From the NCBI RefSeq assembly GCF_016863275.1, contig NZ_BOOO01000004.1:186001-250000 (forward strand): DNA of 64,000 bases, given 5' to 3'. This stretch comes from Planotetraspora mira. Lineage in GTDB: Bacteria > Actinomycetota > Actinomycetes > Streptosporangiales > Streptosporangiaceae. Positions within the stretch are counted from its first letter, which is position 1. Every line of letters starts with the position of its first letter. The notes under the pieces were generated by a model. The model saw only the letters and a list, made by a program, of their open reading frames with translations, did no database searches and was not told the origin of the DNA. The position numbers and the translations under genes are program-made. Below, in pieces: positions 32,561 to 42,480 of the stretch.

Positions 32561-32811
32561 CGAGCCGCACCTTCCCGGCCGGCGTTGGCACGTCAGCCGT
32601 GCTCGGAGTCTTCAACCGGCCGCCGGAATATACGCCGCCTCCGGCCCATCCGCAGGTTTGCCACCGGCTCTCCCATCATCAGCGGTCCAGATCAGGAGTG
32701 GGTTACGGCCGAGCCGACCGAGACCGCCGTGCCTCTTGCGGCATGACGCGACGCCGCCTATCGTGCCGATATATCAGCCCGATACATAGTCCGGCTAACG
32801 CGGGAGCTGCG

Positions 32812-33570
32812 ATGAGGCGGATCGACTACGACACGGAGCAGTACCAGGACTACGCGCGTGGCCGTGCGCTCACCGAGCAGCAGCTGCAGACATGGATCGG
32901 CGCCTTCGGAGCGGTGCTCCCCGAGCGGCGCCCGCTGGCGGGGCTGGACATCGGTTCAGGGACCGGCAGGTTCACTCCCGCGCTGGCGCGAGCGTTCGGG
33001 CCGGTCACTGGCGTCGAGCCGTCGGTCCGCATGCGCGAGATAGCGCAGGCGCAGTCCCAGCATCCCGGTGTCCGGTACGTGGCAGGCTCCGCCGAGGACA
33101 TGCCAGTGCCGTCCGGCAGCGCCGACTACGCTCTCATGTTCTTGTCCTGGCACCACGTCCAGGACAAGCCGCGGGCAGCCCGGGAGCTGGCCAGGGTGCT
33201 CAGGCCCGCCGGGCGGCTGCTACTGCGCGCGAATTTCAGCGACCACCACCCCAGGCCGTGGTGGCTGGAGCACTTCCCCCGCGGCTTTGAGGTGGACGCC
33301 TCGTTGTTTCAGCCGCTGCACGAGGTCATCGCGATGTTCACGTCGGCCGGCTGGCGCGTCGCCGGCTTCGGCACGGTTACCGAGCCGTCCTCCGGCACCC
33401 GCGGTGACATGCTCGAACGGCTGCGCCTGCGCACCCTTTCGTTCTTCGCTCACCTCAGTCCCGACGAACTGGAGACCGGCTTCCGCCGCCTGGAGCAGGC
33501 TGTTGCCGCAGATCCCGGCGCACCGGCGCCTGTGTTCTCTGAGGCGCTGCTCACGCTCGAACGGTGCTGA
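32812..33570 (+). CDS. Class I SAM-dependent methyltransferase
   Basis: A 252-aa methyltransferase with motif I LAGLDIGSGTGRFTPALA, acidic motif II GVEPSVRMREIA and motif III-like SADYALMFLSWHHVQDKP, followed by LARVLRPAGRLLLR. This is the methyltransferase type 11 layout. ATG 32812 follows gggag (32802-32806). Substrate unknown; the C-terminal half (LRLRTLSFFAHLSPDELETG) looks like a substrate-covering domain of small-molecule methyltransferases. No operon partner; the upstream 250 bases show nothing beyond a promoter-sized AT-richer patch at 32768-32790. Confidence 0.87.
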   Translation: MRRIDYDTEQYQDYARGRALTEQQLQTWIGAFGAVLPERRPLAGLDIGSGTGRFTPALARAFGPVTGVEPSVRMREIAQAQSQHPGVRYVAGSAEDMPVPSGSADYALMFLSWHHVQDKPRAARELARVLRPAGRLLLRANFSDHHPRPWWLEHFPRGFEVDASLFQPLHEVIAMFTSAGWRVAGFGTVTEPSSGTRGDMLERLRLRTLSFFAHLSPDELETGFRRLEQAVAADPGAPAPVFSEALLTLERC

Positions 33571-33722
33571 TACCGCATCAGGCCACGTTCACGCTGCGGC
33601 CCCATGCGGTGAGCACATATTTCTTGATGATGAAGACCTCGGCAGAGGCCCGCCGACATTCGCCAGTGTCCATGGGTGTTGTCGCGGAGTTGAACGCGTA
33701 GGAGACCGGCCGAGGCGTCCGA

Positions 33723-33992
33723 TTATGCGCGGTCCACGAACGAGCGCGCCTCCTCTTCACCAAAGCCGGTTTCGCCCCGAACGAGGAGCACAGCCTGCTC
33801 GTACCGTCCCTGAGATTTCAGACCGCGAACCTTAGTTGCAAGATCGAAAGAGCCGTGCGAAACGCTGCCGTCGAACGGTCTGCGCGCTCTCGCGGCCCTC
33901 CCACTCATGAAGATGACGAAGCCGACCAAAGAGCCGGCTAACGCGAGGACTAAAACAATGATTACGAGCTCAGGCGCACCTATACCGGCCAT
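33723..33992 (-). CDS. Small membrane protein with L7/L12-like C-terminal helix pair
   Basis: An 89-aa protein with one N-terminal membrane helix (residues 8-29, ELVIIVLVLALAGSLVGFVIF), a short basic linker and a C-terminal segment VRGLKSQGRYEQAVLLVRGE / TGFGEEEARSFVD. The second part resembles the helix-loop-helix of the ribosomal L7/L12 C-terminal domain (V-R-x-x-T-G-x-G-x-x-E-A). Similar small proteins occur in actinobacteria; their role is unknown. The 150 bases downstream hold only a short unconvincing frame. Confidence 0.68.
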   Translation of the reverse strand: MAGIGAPELVIIVLVLALAGSLVGFVIFMSGRAARARRPFDGSVSHGSFDLATKVRGLKSQGRYEQAVLLVRGETGFGEEEARSFVDRA

Positions 33993-34331
33993 GCGGCCGA
34001 TCGTACTGATCTAGATGAGGCGTGCCAATGCCAGCGCTCACCGTCATGCGCGGACTCGCACACTCTTCCCCATCCTGCTCCCTCGTCTGCTGTCGACCCA
34101 TCGCGTAGCGGCAGCGGGCCGGCGACGGAGGGGCAGGCCCGGCCTCGCGTGCTCCATGTTCCGGTGATCTTCCTCGCGTGCTGGTTGTCCTGCGTGCACG
34201 GCCGGGCTTCTGGAGGAGTCGGTCTGGTGGACTCTGCCTGGGTCGCCGGCGGGCGAGCGACGTCCTCGCAGCCGACGCGGCGGGCCCACCCTGAGTGAAG
34301 TTGACATCCGGAGCGGCCATAGTGTCGTGCC
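33993..34331. other. Intergenic region, no gene recognised
   Basis: About 340 bases between divergent genes. Open frames on the minus strand are arginine/proline-rich and family-less. The only structure seen is a short direct repeat, cctcgcgtgct, at 34143 and 34172. Promoters for the flanking genes presumably lie at the two ends. Confidence 0.5.
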
Positions 34332-34778
34332 ATGAGCGACTTCGAGGTAGGCGCCGACGGGCCCGGCGTGATCGTCGTCGGGGTCGACGGCTCGGATACC
34401 TCGCTCCGCGCTGTCGCCTACGCTTGGGGGCTCGCCCGCCGCCAAGGCTTCAGATTGATCTTCGTGTTGGTCGTCAGCACAAGCACGATGACGCCGCTGC
34501 TGCCCGACGCGACCGTGTTGGCCATCCAGGCCGGCGAGGATGTGCTCGCCGACCTGCGCGAGCGGATAGAGAAGGCCGGGTCCGCCTATCAGCCGGTCAC
34601 GTACAGCTTCAGGTCCGAACGCGGGGACGCCGCATCCGCCCTGATCAGGGTGAGCAACGAGGTCAGGGCCGACGCAGTGGTCGTGGGCGCGTCAACTCAG
34701 GCCGCCCACCGCTTCATCGGCTCGGTGGCGATCCGCCTCGTCCGCGCCGGCCGGTGGCCCGTCACCGTCGTACCCTGA
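34332..34778 (+). CDS. Universal stress protein (UspA family)
   Basis: A 148-aa single-domain USP. It has GVIVVGVDGSDTSLRAVAYA at the N-terminus and the ATP-binding motif near the C-terminus as VVVGASTQAAHRFIGSVAIR, i.e. G-A-S-x(8)-G-S-V-A; the usual G-2x-G-9x-G-S/T is slightly altered at its first glycine pair. These proteins bind nucleotides and accumulate in stress or dormancy. ATG 34332 has no strong ribosome site. Last gene before the rnpB-bounded island. Confidence 0.85.
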   Translation: MSDFEVGADGPGVIVVGVDGSDTSLRAVAYAWGLARRQGFRLIFVLVVSTSTMTPLLPDATVLAIQAGEDVLADLRERIEKAGSAYQPVTYSFRSERGDAASALIRVSNEVRADAVVVGASTQAAHRFIGSVAIRLVRAGRWPVTVVP

Positions 34779-35045
34779 CGCGACCCCGCCGTGTGTGCTG
34801 TGATTTCAGGGCTTGGCGCACGGATGGGCGACACTCAAGCGTTTACGCCGCCTCGTACGCACACTGCGCATTGTGGCCACACTCGGTCCTCGACATATCG
34901 GTTCCCGAGACGCTGGACCAGCTCGACTACGGCGGACTGCTGCGGCCCGTGAGTTCCAAGCATGCGGTGCCGGGACGGTGAGTCCTCAAATTTCGGGACA
35001 TGCCGGCGCGCGGCTGTCGCCAGAGCCGACTTGCCGAAGAGGCTT

Positions 35046-35080
35046 AACAGCGGACGAGGCGGCCTGTAGGCCGGGTTCTG
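35046..35080. repeat. Left direct repeat: copy of rnpB 3' end (att-like)
   Basis: This 35-base segment equals 43127-43161 except for one base (G at 35059, T at 43140). It contains one strand of the RNase P helix P1 and the start of the next conserved element, but none of the rest of the RNA, so it is a fragment and not a second gene. Confidence 0.8.
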
Positions 35081-35325
35081 ATCTCGGCGTGTCTCTGACT
35101 GCGACTGACCGCCGAAACCGGGCCTGACCTGGGATTTCACGTTCCAGCAGTTGCCAACAGTTTCGGGCATCTACGAGTCAGGGTCTCCGCTGCCCATCTG
35201 GTCCAAGAGCTTGTCCGCACTGGGCGCGCATGAGCAGGGGGAGCGCGGTCGCCCGAACCCGTCGCATGGCTGGATCGCTGACGACCGGCGTCTCGGAAAG
35301 TTCTTTAAAGAAATCCGGGAGGGGG

Positions 35326-35353
35326 TGTCGGATCGGGGCGGTGGTGTTCGTAG
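35326..35353 (+). promoter_or_regulatory. Candidate ECF42-type promoter
   Basis: TGTCGG at 35326-35331 is followed 17 bases later by CGTAG. ECF42 sigma factors are reported to use TGTCGA-like -35 and CGA/CGT-like -10 elements, so this fits autoregulation of the reductase-DGPF-sigma operon that begins at 35406. The match is short and not unique in high-GC DNA. Confidence 0.3.
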
Positions 35354-35405
35354 CAGGGGTGAGGCCGCCCACAAGGGGCGGCGCCAAGGCAGAGGAACCG
35401 CGATC

Positions 35406-36029
35406 ATGAAGCTGACGACCGTGACTCAGATCACCATCGATGGCGTGATGCAGGGAAACGGCGGCGCGTCGGACGAGGACCGCAGGAACGGATTCGAGCG
35501 CGGCGGGTGGGCCCGGGGGAAGGGTGACAACGAGACCCACGCGTTCATCAACCAGACCTACCAGCGCGCCGACGCGTTCCTGTTCGGCCGGCGGACCTAC
35601 GAGCTGTTCGCCAGCTCATGGGGGACCTTGACGGTCCAGGATGCCCCTGGCTGGGAGGGCGTCGTGGAAGCGTTGAACACACGGCCCAAGTACGTGGCGT
35701 CGACCGCGCTCACCGATCCGGCGTGGTCGGACACGACCGTCCTGTCCGGAGACGTCGCGGCTGCCGTCCGAGAACTGAAGGCCCGGCCGGGGGGTGAGCT
35801 GCAGGTGCACGGCAGTGGCATCCTGACCCGGTGGCTGCTGGACAACGATCTGGTCGACGAGATGACTCTGATCACCGTCCCGGTGGTCGTCGGCCAGGGC
35901 GCGCGGTTGTTCCCCGACGCGGGCCCGGATCTTGCGCTCGACCTGGTCGAGTCGTGCGTCGACTCCAAGGGCGTGACGATCCAGGTCTACCGGCCGGCCG
36001 GGCGCCCGCAGTATGCGCCGACGGCTTGA
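35406..36029 (+). CDS. Dihydrofolate reductase / RibD C-terminal domain family protein
   Basis: A 207-aa single-domain member of the RibD_C/DHFR-like fold: TVTQITIDGVMQGNGG opens it, FLFGRRTYELFASSW carries the NADPH-binding loop, and GELQVHGSGILTRWLLDNDL and LITVPVVVGQGARLF complete the family pattern. Such proteins are common beside DGPF proteins and ECF42 sigma factors and their substrates are unknown; true folate reduction is not implied. First gene of a three-gene operon, with the next gene 53 bases downstream. Confidence 0.87.
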   Translation: MKLTTVTQITIDGVMQGNGGASDEDRRNGFERGGWARGKGDNETHAFINQTYQRADAFLFGRRTYELFASSWGTLTVQDAPGWEGVVEALNTRPKYVASTALTDPAWSDTTVLSGDVAAAVRELKARPGGELQVHGSGILTRWLLDNDLVDEMTLITVPVVVGQGARLFPDAGPDLALDLVESCVDSKGVTIQVYRPAGRPQYAPTA

Positions 36030-36082
36030 AGTCCCTGACCACCGAACCACGCTGTCTTGACACCACAGGAGATGATCTTCAG

Positions 36083-36402
36083 ATGCAGTACCTGGTTTCC
36101 GTGATCGATGACAAGAGCAATCCCGGCAGCACGGACAGGCAGCCTGCCATCAGCGCGTTCAACGAACGACTTGTCGCCGAGGGCTACTGGGTTTTCGCGG
36201 GCGGACTCGCGGACACCGACGCGGCCACGGTCATCGACAACCGGGGCGAGCAGGCGGTGTTCAGCGACGGGCCTTTCCTGGAGTCGAAGGAGTACCTCGC
36301 CGGCGTCTGGGTGTGGGAGGCCCCCGATCTGGATGTGGCACTCAAGCTCGCCGCCGAGGCGTCGAAGGTCTGCGATCGGAAGATCGAGGTGCGGCCGTTC
36401 CA

Positions 36403-36406
<4 letters not shown>
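36083..36406 (+). CDS. YCII-related DGPF-domain protein
   Basis: A 107-aa YCII-fold protein with the hallmark SDGPFLESKEYLAGVWVWEA. DGPF proteins are the regular neighbours and likely regulatory partners of ECF42 sigma factors. Their stop codons often overlap the sigma start as here (GTGA, the sigma GTG starting at 36403). ATG 36083 follows aggaga at 36067-36072. Confidence 0.9.
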
Positions 36407-37638
<1,232 letters not shown>

Positions 37639-37849
37639 CGCCCACGGATCCCGATCGAAACCCCGCGCGCAGCGGCGGCCGGCCGCGGTGGAACACTCGC
37701 GCGGGCCAGAGGAAGGTAAGCATCGGGATCAGGGCCATGTATACCGACGGGCATCCCTGGTGCAACAGCCCGCGCACCGCACTCATCTCGACAGAGTCGC
37801 GCACCTGTGCATGCTCCGCCCGGTCAGCGGCATCTGCGGATGTTATCGG

Positions 37850-38692
37850 CTAGAGGCGTGTCGCCGTACGGACGAGGTCGGCGACGGCCTTGGATCTGCT
37901 GTGTGGTGGCCAGGCGATGACGGTCGTGACGGCCGGTGCGTCCGGCACCGGCACGATGGCGTGATCGTCGCGTAGTTGGGCTCGGAGCGACTCGGGCATG
38001 ACCGCGCAGGCCCGTCCGAGCGTGATCAGCTGGGTCAACTGCGTATAGTCGCGAACCTGCGGGCCGGGGCCGTCCGGATAACTTCCATCCCGTCGAGGCC
38101 AGCGCGGCAGGGGCAGGTCCGTCAGGGCGTTGACCTCGGCCATCGACATGTGGGGTCGGTTGGCGAGGGGGTGCCCCGCGGGCAGGACCACGACCTGCTG
38201 TTCGGTGTGCAGGTCCTCGGTGTCGAATCCGGCCGTCGAGTCGTAGGGCCGGTGGAGCAGAGCAACGTCGGCACGCCCGTTGCGGAGCAGGCTTTCCGGT
38301 TCGCCGGGCCCGCATAGCACCACCTCGACTGCGACAGCGCAGGGGTCGGCGGCGTAGGCGTCCAGCAGCTTCGACAACAGTTCGCTGGATGCTCCTGCCT
38401 TGGTGGCCAGCACCACACCGGGCCGGTCGGCCGCGGCGCGGCGGGTGCGGCGCTCGGCGGCTTCGACCGCTTCGAGGACGACCCGGGCCTCCCGCAGAAG
38501 CACCGACCCGGCCTCGGTCAAGGTGACTGCGCGAGCAGTGCGGTGCAGCAGAACGACTCCGAGCCGCCGTTCGAGCTGCTGGATCGCCCGCGACAGCGGT
38601 GGTTGCGCCATCGCGAGCCGTTGTGCCGCCCGCCCGAAGTGCAACTCCTCGGCGACGGCGACGAAGTATCGTAACTCCCGCGTCTCCACCAT
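37850..38692 (-). CDS. LysR-family transcriptional regulator
   Basis: A 280-aa LTTR. The DNA-binding domain is ETRELRYFVAVAEELHFGRA / AQRLAMAQPPLSRAIQQLER, the effector domain starts at about residue 90. ATG 38692 is the family start (V-E-T-R-E-L-R-Y-F). It is divergent from an SDR gene across 102 bases that contain a perfect T-N11-A inverted repeat, so the SDR/quinone reductase pair is its likely target. The 210 bases beyond its stop, toward the sigma gene, show nothing recognisable. Confidence 0.9.
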   Translation of the reverse strand: MVETRELRYFVAVAEELHFGRAAQRLAMAQPPLSRAIQQLERRLGVVLLHRTARAVTLTEAGSVLLREARVVLEAVEAAERRTRRAAADRPGVVLATKAGASSELLSKLLDAYAADPCAVAVEVVLCGPGEPESLLRNGRADVALLHRPYDSTAGFDTEDLHTEQQVVVLPAGHPLANRPHMSMAEVNALTDLPLPRWPRRDGSYPDGPGPQVRDYTQLTQLITLGRACAVMPESLRAQLRDDHAIVPVPDAPAVTTVIAWPPHSRSKAVADLVRTATRL

Positions 38693-38721
38693 GTCATCGT
38701 ATCCGGCGCTTACCACGAACA

Positions 38722-38736
38722 ATACCCGTACGGTAT
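38722..38736. promoter_or_regulatory. LysR-type T-N11-A operator
   Basis: ATACC-CGTAC-GGTAT is a perfect 5-base-arm inverted repeat with T and A eleven bases apart, the generic LTTR recognition pattern. It lies 30 bases upstream of the lysR start and 59 bases before the SDR start, the usual place for a shared regulatory site. Confidence 0.5.
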
Positions 38737-38794
38737 CGCCGCCCACCCAATCGATCTTGGACGCCCCACCCGAGTCCGCAGCATGATCGACGGC

Positions 38795-39520
38795 ATGAGT
38801 GATCGGACGATCGCGCTGGTGACCGGCGCGAACAAAGGAATCGGATACGAGATCGCGGCGGGCCTGGGCGCCCTTGGCTGGCGAGTCGGTGTGGGCGCGA
38901 GGGATCAACAACGCCGCGAGACGGCGGTGGAGAAGCTGCGCGCGGCCGGGACCGATGCGTTCGGCGTGCCGCTCGACGTGGACGACGACGCGAGTGTCGC
39001 CGCCGCGGCCGAGCTGATCGCCGACCATGCCGGAGGGCTCGACGTCCTGGTCAACAATGCCGCGATCACCGGCGGTATGCCACAGACACCCACCACGGTC
39101 GATCCCGCGACCGTGCGAGCTGTCGTGGAAACCAACGTGATCGGCGTCATCCGGGTCACCAACGTGATGCTGCCCATGCTGCGCGGCTCGGCATCACCGC
39201 GAATCGTCAACATGTCCAGCAGCGTGGGCTCGCTCGCCCTGCAGACCACGCCCGGCATCGACATGGGCCCGATTCCCGCTGCGTACTTGGCGTCGAAGAC
39301 CTTCCTCAACGCCGTCACCATCCAATACGTCAAGGAACTGAGCGGCACCAACATCCTGATCAACTCCGGCTGCCCCGGTTTCACCGCCACCGACCTCAAC
39401 GGCTTCCGAGGCGTCCGCACACCACAACAGGGGGCGGCGATCGCGATTCACCTCGCGACCCTGCCCGACGACGGACCGACCGGCGGATTCTTCGACGACG
39501 CCGGAACAGTGCCCTGGTGA
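38795..39520 (+). CDS. Short-chain dehydrogenase/reductase
   Basis: A 241-aa classical SDR with cofactor motif TGANKGIG, the N-N-A motif (VLVNNAAITGG), the catalytic Ser in IVNMSSSVGS and the Y-x-x-x-K in AAYLASKTFLN. R at LGWRVGVGARD suggests NADP(H). Substrate unknown; small carbonyl compounds are likely. ATG 38795 is chosen over 38783 because family proteins start just before TIALVTGA. Followed 72 bases later by a quinone-reductase gene with a strong ggaggag site, probably one transcript. Confidence 0.88.
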   Translation: MSDRTIALVTGANKGIGYEIAAGLGALGWRVGVGARDQQRRETAVEKLRAAGTDAFGVPLDVDDDASVAAAAELIADHAGGLDVLVNNAAITGGMPQTPTTVDPATVRAVVETNVIGVIRVTNVMLPMLRGSASPRIVNMSSSVGSLALQTTPGIDMGPIPAAYLASKTFLNAVTIQYVKELSGTNILINSGCPGFTATDLNGFRGVRTPQQGAAIAIHLATLPDDGPTGGFFDDAGTVPW

Positions 39521-39592
39521 CGGGCACACCGTGCGAACCACTCCCGTTCTCGAAGTCAGCCGCGCATCGCGCGCCGGAGGAGAAGCAAGACA

Positions 39593-40642
39593 ATGACAAA
39601 GGCAGTCAGGTACGACGAATTCGGCGGAATCGACGTCCTGCGGATCGACGAGGTCAACCGCCCCGTGCCCGAGGACAGGCAGGTCCTCGTGCAGGTAAGA
39701 GCGGCAGGCATCAACCCCGGTGAGGCGGCCATACGCACCGGCGCGATGGCGGACATCTTTCCCTCGACCTTTCCGTCCGGGCAGGGCAGCGATCTCGCCG
39801 GAGTTGTCGTCGAGATCGGCGCCGGAGCCGACCGATTCTCGGTCGGCGACGAGATGATCGGATTCTCCGAGCTGCGGGCCGCCCAGGCCGAGCTGGTCCT
39901 GGTCGACGTCGACAACCTCACACCCAAACCGAAGAACGTCTCATGGGAGGTGGCGGGCGGCCTATACGTCGCCGGCGTGACTGCATGGGGGGCAGTGCAT
40001 TCCGTACAGCTCGAGAAGGGCGAGAGCGTCGTCATCTCCGGAGCAGCCGGAGGAGTCGGCTCGCTCGCCGTTCAGCTCGCGCGCCGTGCCGGAGCCACGG
40101 TCATCGGACTGGCGAGCGACAGCAACCACGAGTGGCTGCAAAGCCACAGCGTGATCCCCGTCGCATACGGTGACGGCGTCACGGACCGAATCAAGGCCGC
40201 CGCACCCAACGGCATCCATGCCTTCATCGACACCTACGGCGGCGGGTACGTCGAACTGGCCCTCGCTCTCGGCGTCGCAATCGAGCGGATCGACACCATC
40301 GCCGATTTCGCAGCAGCCGCAAAGTATGGGGTCAAGACTGAACCCGGGACCAAGGCCAGGCCGGGCGCCGAGGTGCTCGCCGAACTGGCCGGCCTGATTG
40401 CCGACGGACACCTCGAAGTCCCGATCGCGAACGTCTACCCGTTGACGCAGGTTCGTCAGGCCTACACCGAACTCGAACGCAGACACACCCACGGCAAAAT
40501 CGTACTGAGACCTGACCCGACGAGGACTTCGCCTTCCGACAAGCCTTTCCTGCACGGTGTTCCGCAGGCGCAAGAGGCGAGGCAGTCCCGTCGGTCTTTG
40601 TCACGGCGAGCCCGGCCTGAACAGTGCCGTAGAGACCCGTGA
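39593..40642 (+). CDS. NADP-dependent quinone oxidoreductase-like (zinc-independent MDR)
   Basis: A 349-aa medium-chain dehydrogenase/reductase without the zinc-binding cysteines, so of the quinone/enone reductase group. Features: RAAGINPGEAAIRTG, GSDLAGVVVEIGAGADRFSV, and the Rossmann motif SGAAGGVGSLAVQLARRAGA. Homologues end at about HGKIVLRP; here 35 extra residues follow, charged and irregular, suggesting that the original stop was lost and the frame reads through into former intergenic DNA. Preceded by ggaggagaag at 39576-39585. Confidence 0.88.
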   Translation: MTKAVRYDEFGGIDVLRIDEVNRPVPEDRQVLVQVRAAGINPGEAAIRTGAMADIFPSTFPSGQGSDLAGVVVEIGAGADRFSVGDEMIGFSELRAAQAELVLVDVDNLTPKPKNVSWEVAGGLYVAGVTAWGAVHSVQLEKGESVVISGAAGGVGSLAVQLARRAGATVIGLASDSNHEWLQSHSVIPVAYGDGVTDRIKAAAPNGIHAFIDTYGGGYVELALALGVAIERIDTIADFAAAAKYGVKTEPGTKARPGAEVLAELAGLIADGHLEVPIANVYPLTQVRQAYTELERRHTHGKIVLRPDPTRTSPSDKPFLHGVPQAQEARQSRRSLSRRARPEQCRRDP

Positions 40643-40664
40643 CAGCCGCTGCCGTTCCCGGTGA

Positions 40665-41150
40665 TCACTCCTGGCTGGTTGCCGATCCCACATTCGGGGC
40701 CAGTCGGGTCGCGAGTACGACCTCGGTCATGGCAAGCAGGAACCGCCGCACCGTGTCCAATTCCGCGTCGGAGAACGACCGCATCGCGGTCACCAACTCC
40801 GTGATCAGTGGGCCGAAGAATGTCCAGCCCAAGGCGATGGCCTGCTCCTCGACGGCGAGCAGGACGCGGCGACGGTCCTGGGTGTCACGAACCCGCCGGA
40901 CATGCCCGGCCTTCTCCAACCGGTCGATGAGGCCCGTGGTCGAGGCCGAGTTGAGTCCCAGTTGTTCGCCGAGCCAGCCCGGCGTCGCCACGGTCCCGGC
41001 CCGGGCGGCGTCCAGGAGATGGATCAGTGCGCGCAGGTCAGTCGGGTGCAGGCGGTGCGTATTCGCGAACTCGGCCGCGAACAGGTCGAACTCCACCGTG
41101 AGACCTCGCAGCAGGTGAACCAACTGCAGCCCTGGCTCCTGGTCGTCCAT
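40665..41150 (-). CDS. MarR-family regulator
   Basis: A 161-aa winged-helix protein: HRLHPTDLRALIHLLDAARA, recognition helix GLNSASTTGLIDRLEKAGHV, wing RVRDTQDRRRVLLAVEEQA. Divergent from an alpha/beta-hydrolase gene; the 86-base shared region contains a -35 TTGACA and an inverted repeat, so mutual control is expected. It converges on the quinone reductase gene with 22 bases between. Confidence 0.88.
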   Translation of the reverse strand: MDDQEPGLQLVHLLRGLTVEFDLFAAEFANTHRLHPTDLRALIHLLDAARAGTVATPGWLGEQLGLNSASTTGLIDRLEKAGHVRRVRDTQDRRRVLLAVEEQAIALGWTFFGPLITELVTAMRSFSDAELDTVRRFLLAMTEVVLATRLAPNVGSATSQE

Positions 41151-41167
41151 GTTGCCCGCTTACTCTC

Positions 41168-41201
41168 TTGACAGGGTGATATCTCGCTCACCGAGAATAT
41201 C
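41168..41201. promoter_or_regulatory. Promoter and MarR-type operator for the hydrolase
   Basis: TTGACA at 41168-41173 is a perfect -35 hexamer pointing at the hydrolase. Immediately downstream GATATCTCG (41178-41186) pairs with CGAGAATATC (41192-41201), an inverted repeat with one extra base, overlapping where the spacer and -10 would lie. A repressor bound here would block the promoter. Confidence 0.45.
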
Positions 41202-41236
41202 GTTCACCGTGATAATCAGACAAGCTGAGGTGACCA

Positions 41237-42127
41237 ATGGTCGACGACGCCGCATCGAGCCCCGCCACCCGGCCCGCGTTCAACACCGGGCAGGGAGAAG
41301 CCGAGTACTTCGCGGCATACGACACCGTCCTGACCCAGTGGCCGGTTGCCCTCGAGTCCGTCGGCCTCCGGTCGCCGTACGGCACGACCCACGTCCACAT
41401 CTGCGGACCACGCGACGGCAAGCCCCTGGTCCTGCTGCACGGCCGTGGCGCCACGTCAACCGTATGGTTCGCCAACGTGGGCGAGTTGAGCCGGACCCAC
41501 CGCATATACGCGATCGACACCATCGGAGACGCCGGCCGCAGCGTCAACGACGGCCGACCCGTCGACACCCTGGCCAGGTTCATGGACTGGCTCGACGGAC
41601 TGTTCGACGCATTGGACCTCAACAGTGCGTCCCTTTGCGGCCACTCGTACGGCAGCTGGCTCGCACTCAACTACGCCCTGCACGCGCCGCATCGGGTGCA
41701 CAAGCTCGCGCTACTCGACCCGACCGACTGCTTCACCGGCCTGAGGCTGAGCTACCGCCTGCACGCCGTGCCGATATTCGTCAGGCCAAGCGCCGAACGA
41801 ATGCGCGCCTTCATCACGCGGGAGAGCGCAGGCGTGCCAGTCGACCCGGCATGGCTGAAGCTGATATGCCTCAGTGCCGGGTTCCCCAGCGCGAAAGTCG
41901 TCATGCCGCGCCACCCCGCCCCTGATCGGCTGCGAGCCTCGACCGTCCCGACGCTGCTACTCCTGGCCGAGAAGAGCCGGGCGCACGACATCCACAAGGT
42001 GTCGGCCAACGCCCGCAAACTCATGCCCCACATCGTCACCGCGGTCCTGCCCGACGTGTCTCACCACACCGTCCCGACAGAGAACCCCGAGCACCTCAAC
42101 CGCGCACTAGGGGAGTTTCTCAGCTGA
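41237..42127 (+). CDS. Alpha/beta-hydrolase
   Basis: A 296-aa hydrolase. The oxyanion motif is LVLLHGRGATS, the nucleophile elbow GHSYGSWLA gives the catalytic Ser, and the late His is in LPDVSHHTVPTENPEHL. The acid is probably in TVPTLLLLAEKSRAHD. This is the general epoxide hydrolase/esterase fold; substrate unknown. Adjacent regulator is MarR-type, which suggests an aromatic or lipophilic inducer. ATG 41237 has gaggtga a few bases upstream. Confidence 0.87.
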   Translation: MVDDAASSPATRPAFNTGQGEAEYFAAYDTVLTQWPVALESVGLRSPYGTTHVHICGPRDGKPLVLLHGRGATSTVWFANVGELSRTHRIYAIDTIGDAGRSVNDGRPVDTLARFMDWLDGLFDALDLNSASLCGHSYGSWLALNYALHAPHRVHKLALLDPTDCFTGLRLSYRLHAVPIFVRPSAERMRAFITRESAGVPVDPAWLKLICLSAGFPSAKVVMPRHPAPDRLRASTVPTLLLLAEKSRAHDIHKVSANARKLMPHIVTAVLPDVSHHTVPTENPEHLNRALGEFLS

Positions 42128-42480
42128 ACATCAGCGCCGTCCCCAGGCCAGTAGCAGCCCGCCTAACGTCCCCTTCTCGGCATGAGCGCGCGACTTTCGG
42201 TATGAGCGTGCGTCGTTGGTAGGGTCCCGGCGGCCGGAAGGCGGGCACTACGGCAGGAAAAGGCGGACCTCGGGTGGAAATTGGCGACGGTTCGAGCGGG
42301 TCCAGGGCGGCGCCCATGCCACGATCGCCGAGACCATGGATACGTACTGCACCCAAAATGCCCCGGCCGTCTCCGCAGTAGGTTGGCCGGCGTGCCAGTA
42401 GCAAGTGACAATCAGGGCGCCTATAGATCAGACCGGCGTGATGGCGCGGGTCAGATGGACGCTCGGGGAATCGAGCATGA
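42128..42480. other. Intergenic region near the island's right end, no gene
   Basis: About 350 bases. Frames on the minus strand are open but arginine/proline-rich and without family features. An 18-base unit (TCGGCATGAGCGCGCGAC) is repeated with 15 of 18 matches 20 bases later (42177 and 42197). GC falls towards 42480, leading into the low-GC gene. It could contain remains of the integration functions, but nothing integrase-like can be read. Confidence 0.45.

Larger units (their letters stand above)
34779..35405. other. Non-coding stretch holding the left rnpB fragment and a promoter region
   Basis: About 630 bases without a supported gene. It contains the 35-base copy of the rnpB 3' end (35046-35080), a 12-base perfect palindrome TTCTTTAAAGAA at 35301-35312 and, just before the reductase gene, an ECF42-like promoter pattern. 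Open frames here have no family features. The part left of 35046 is probably the ancestral downstream flank of rnpB. Confidence 0.55.

Noticed and set aside
34332-34981. Longer frames overlapping the UspA gene and running to 34981
   Set aside because: They are shadow frames of the stress protein gene with no family match; the portion after 34778 has no coding signs beyond being open.
35046-35080. Second rnpB gene
   Set aside because: Only the last 35 bases of the RNA are present; the catalytic core does not follow.
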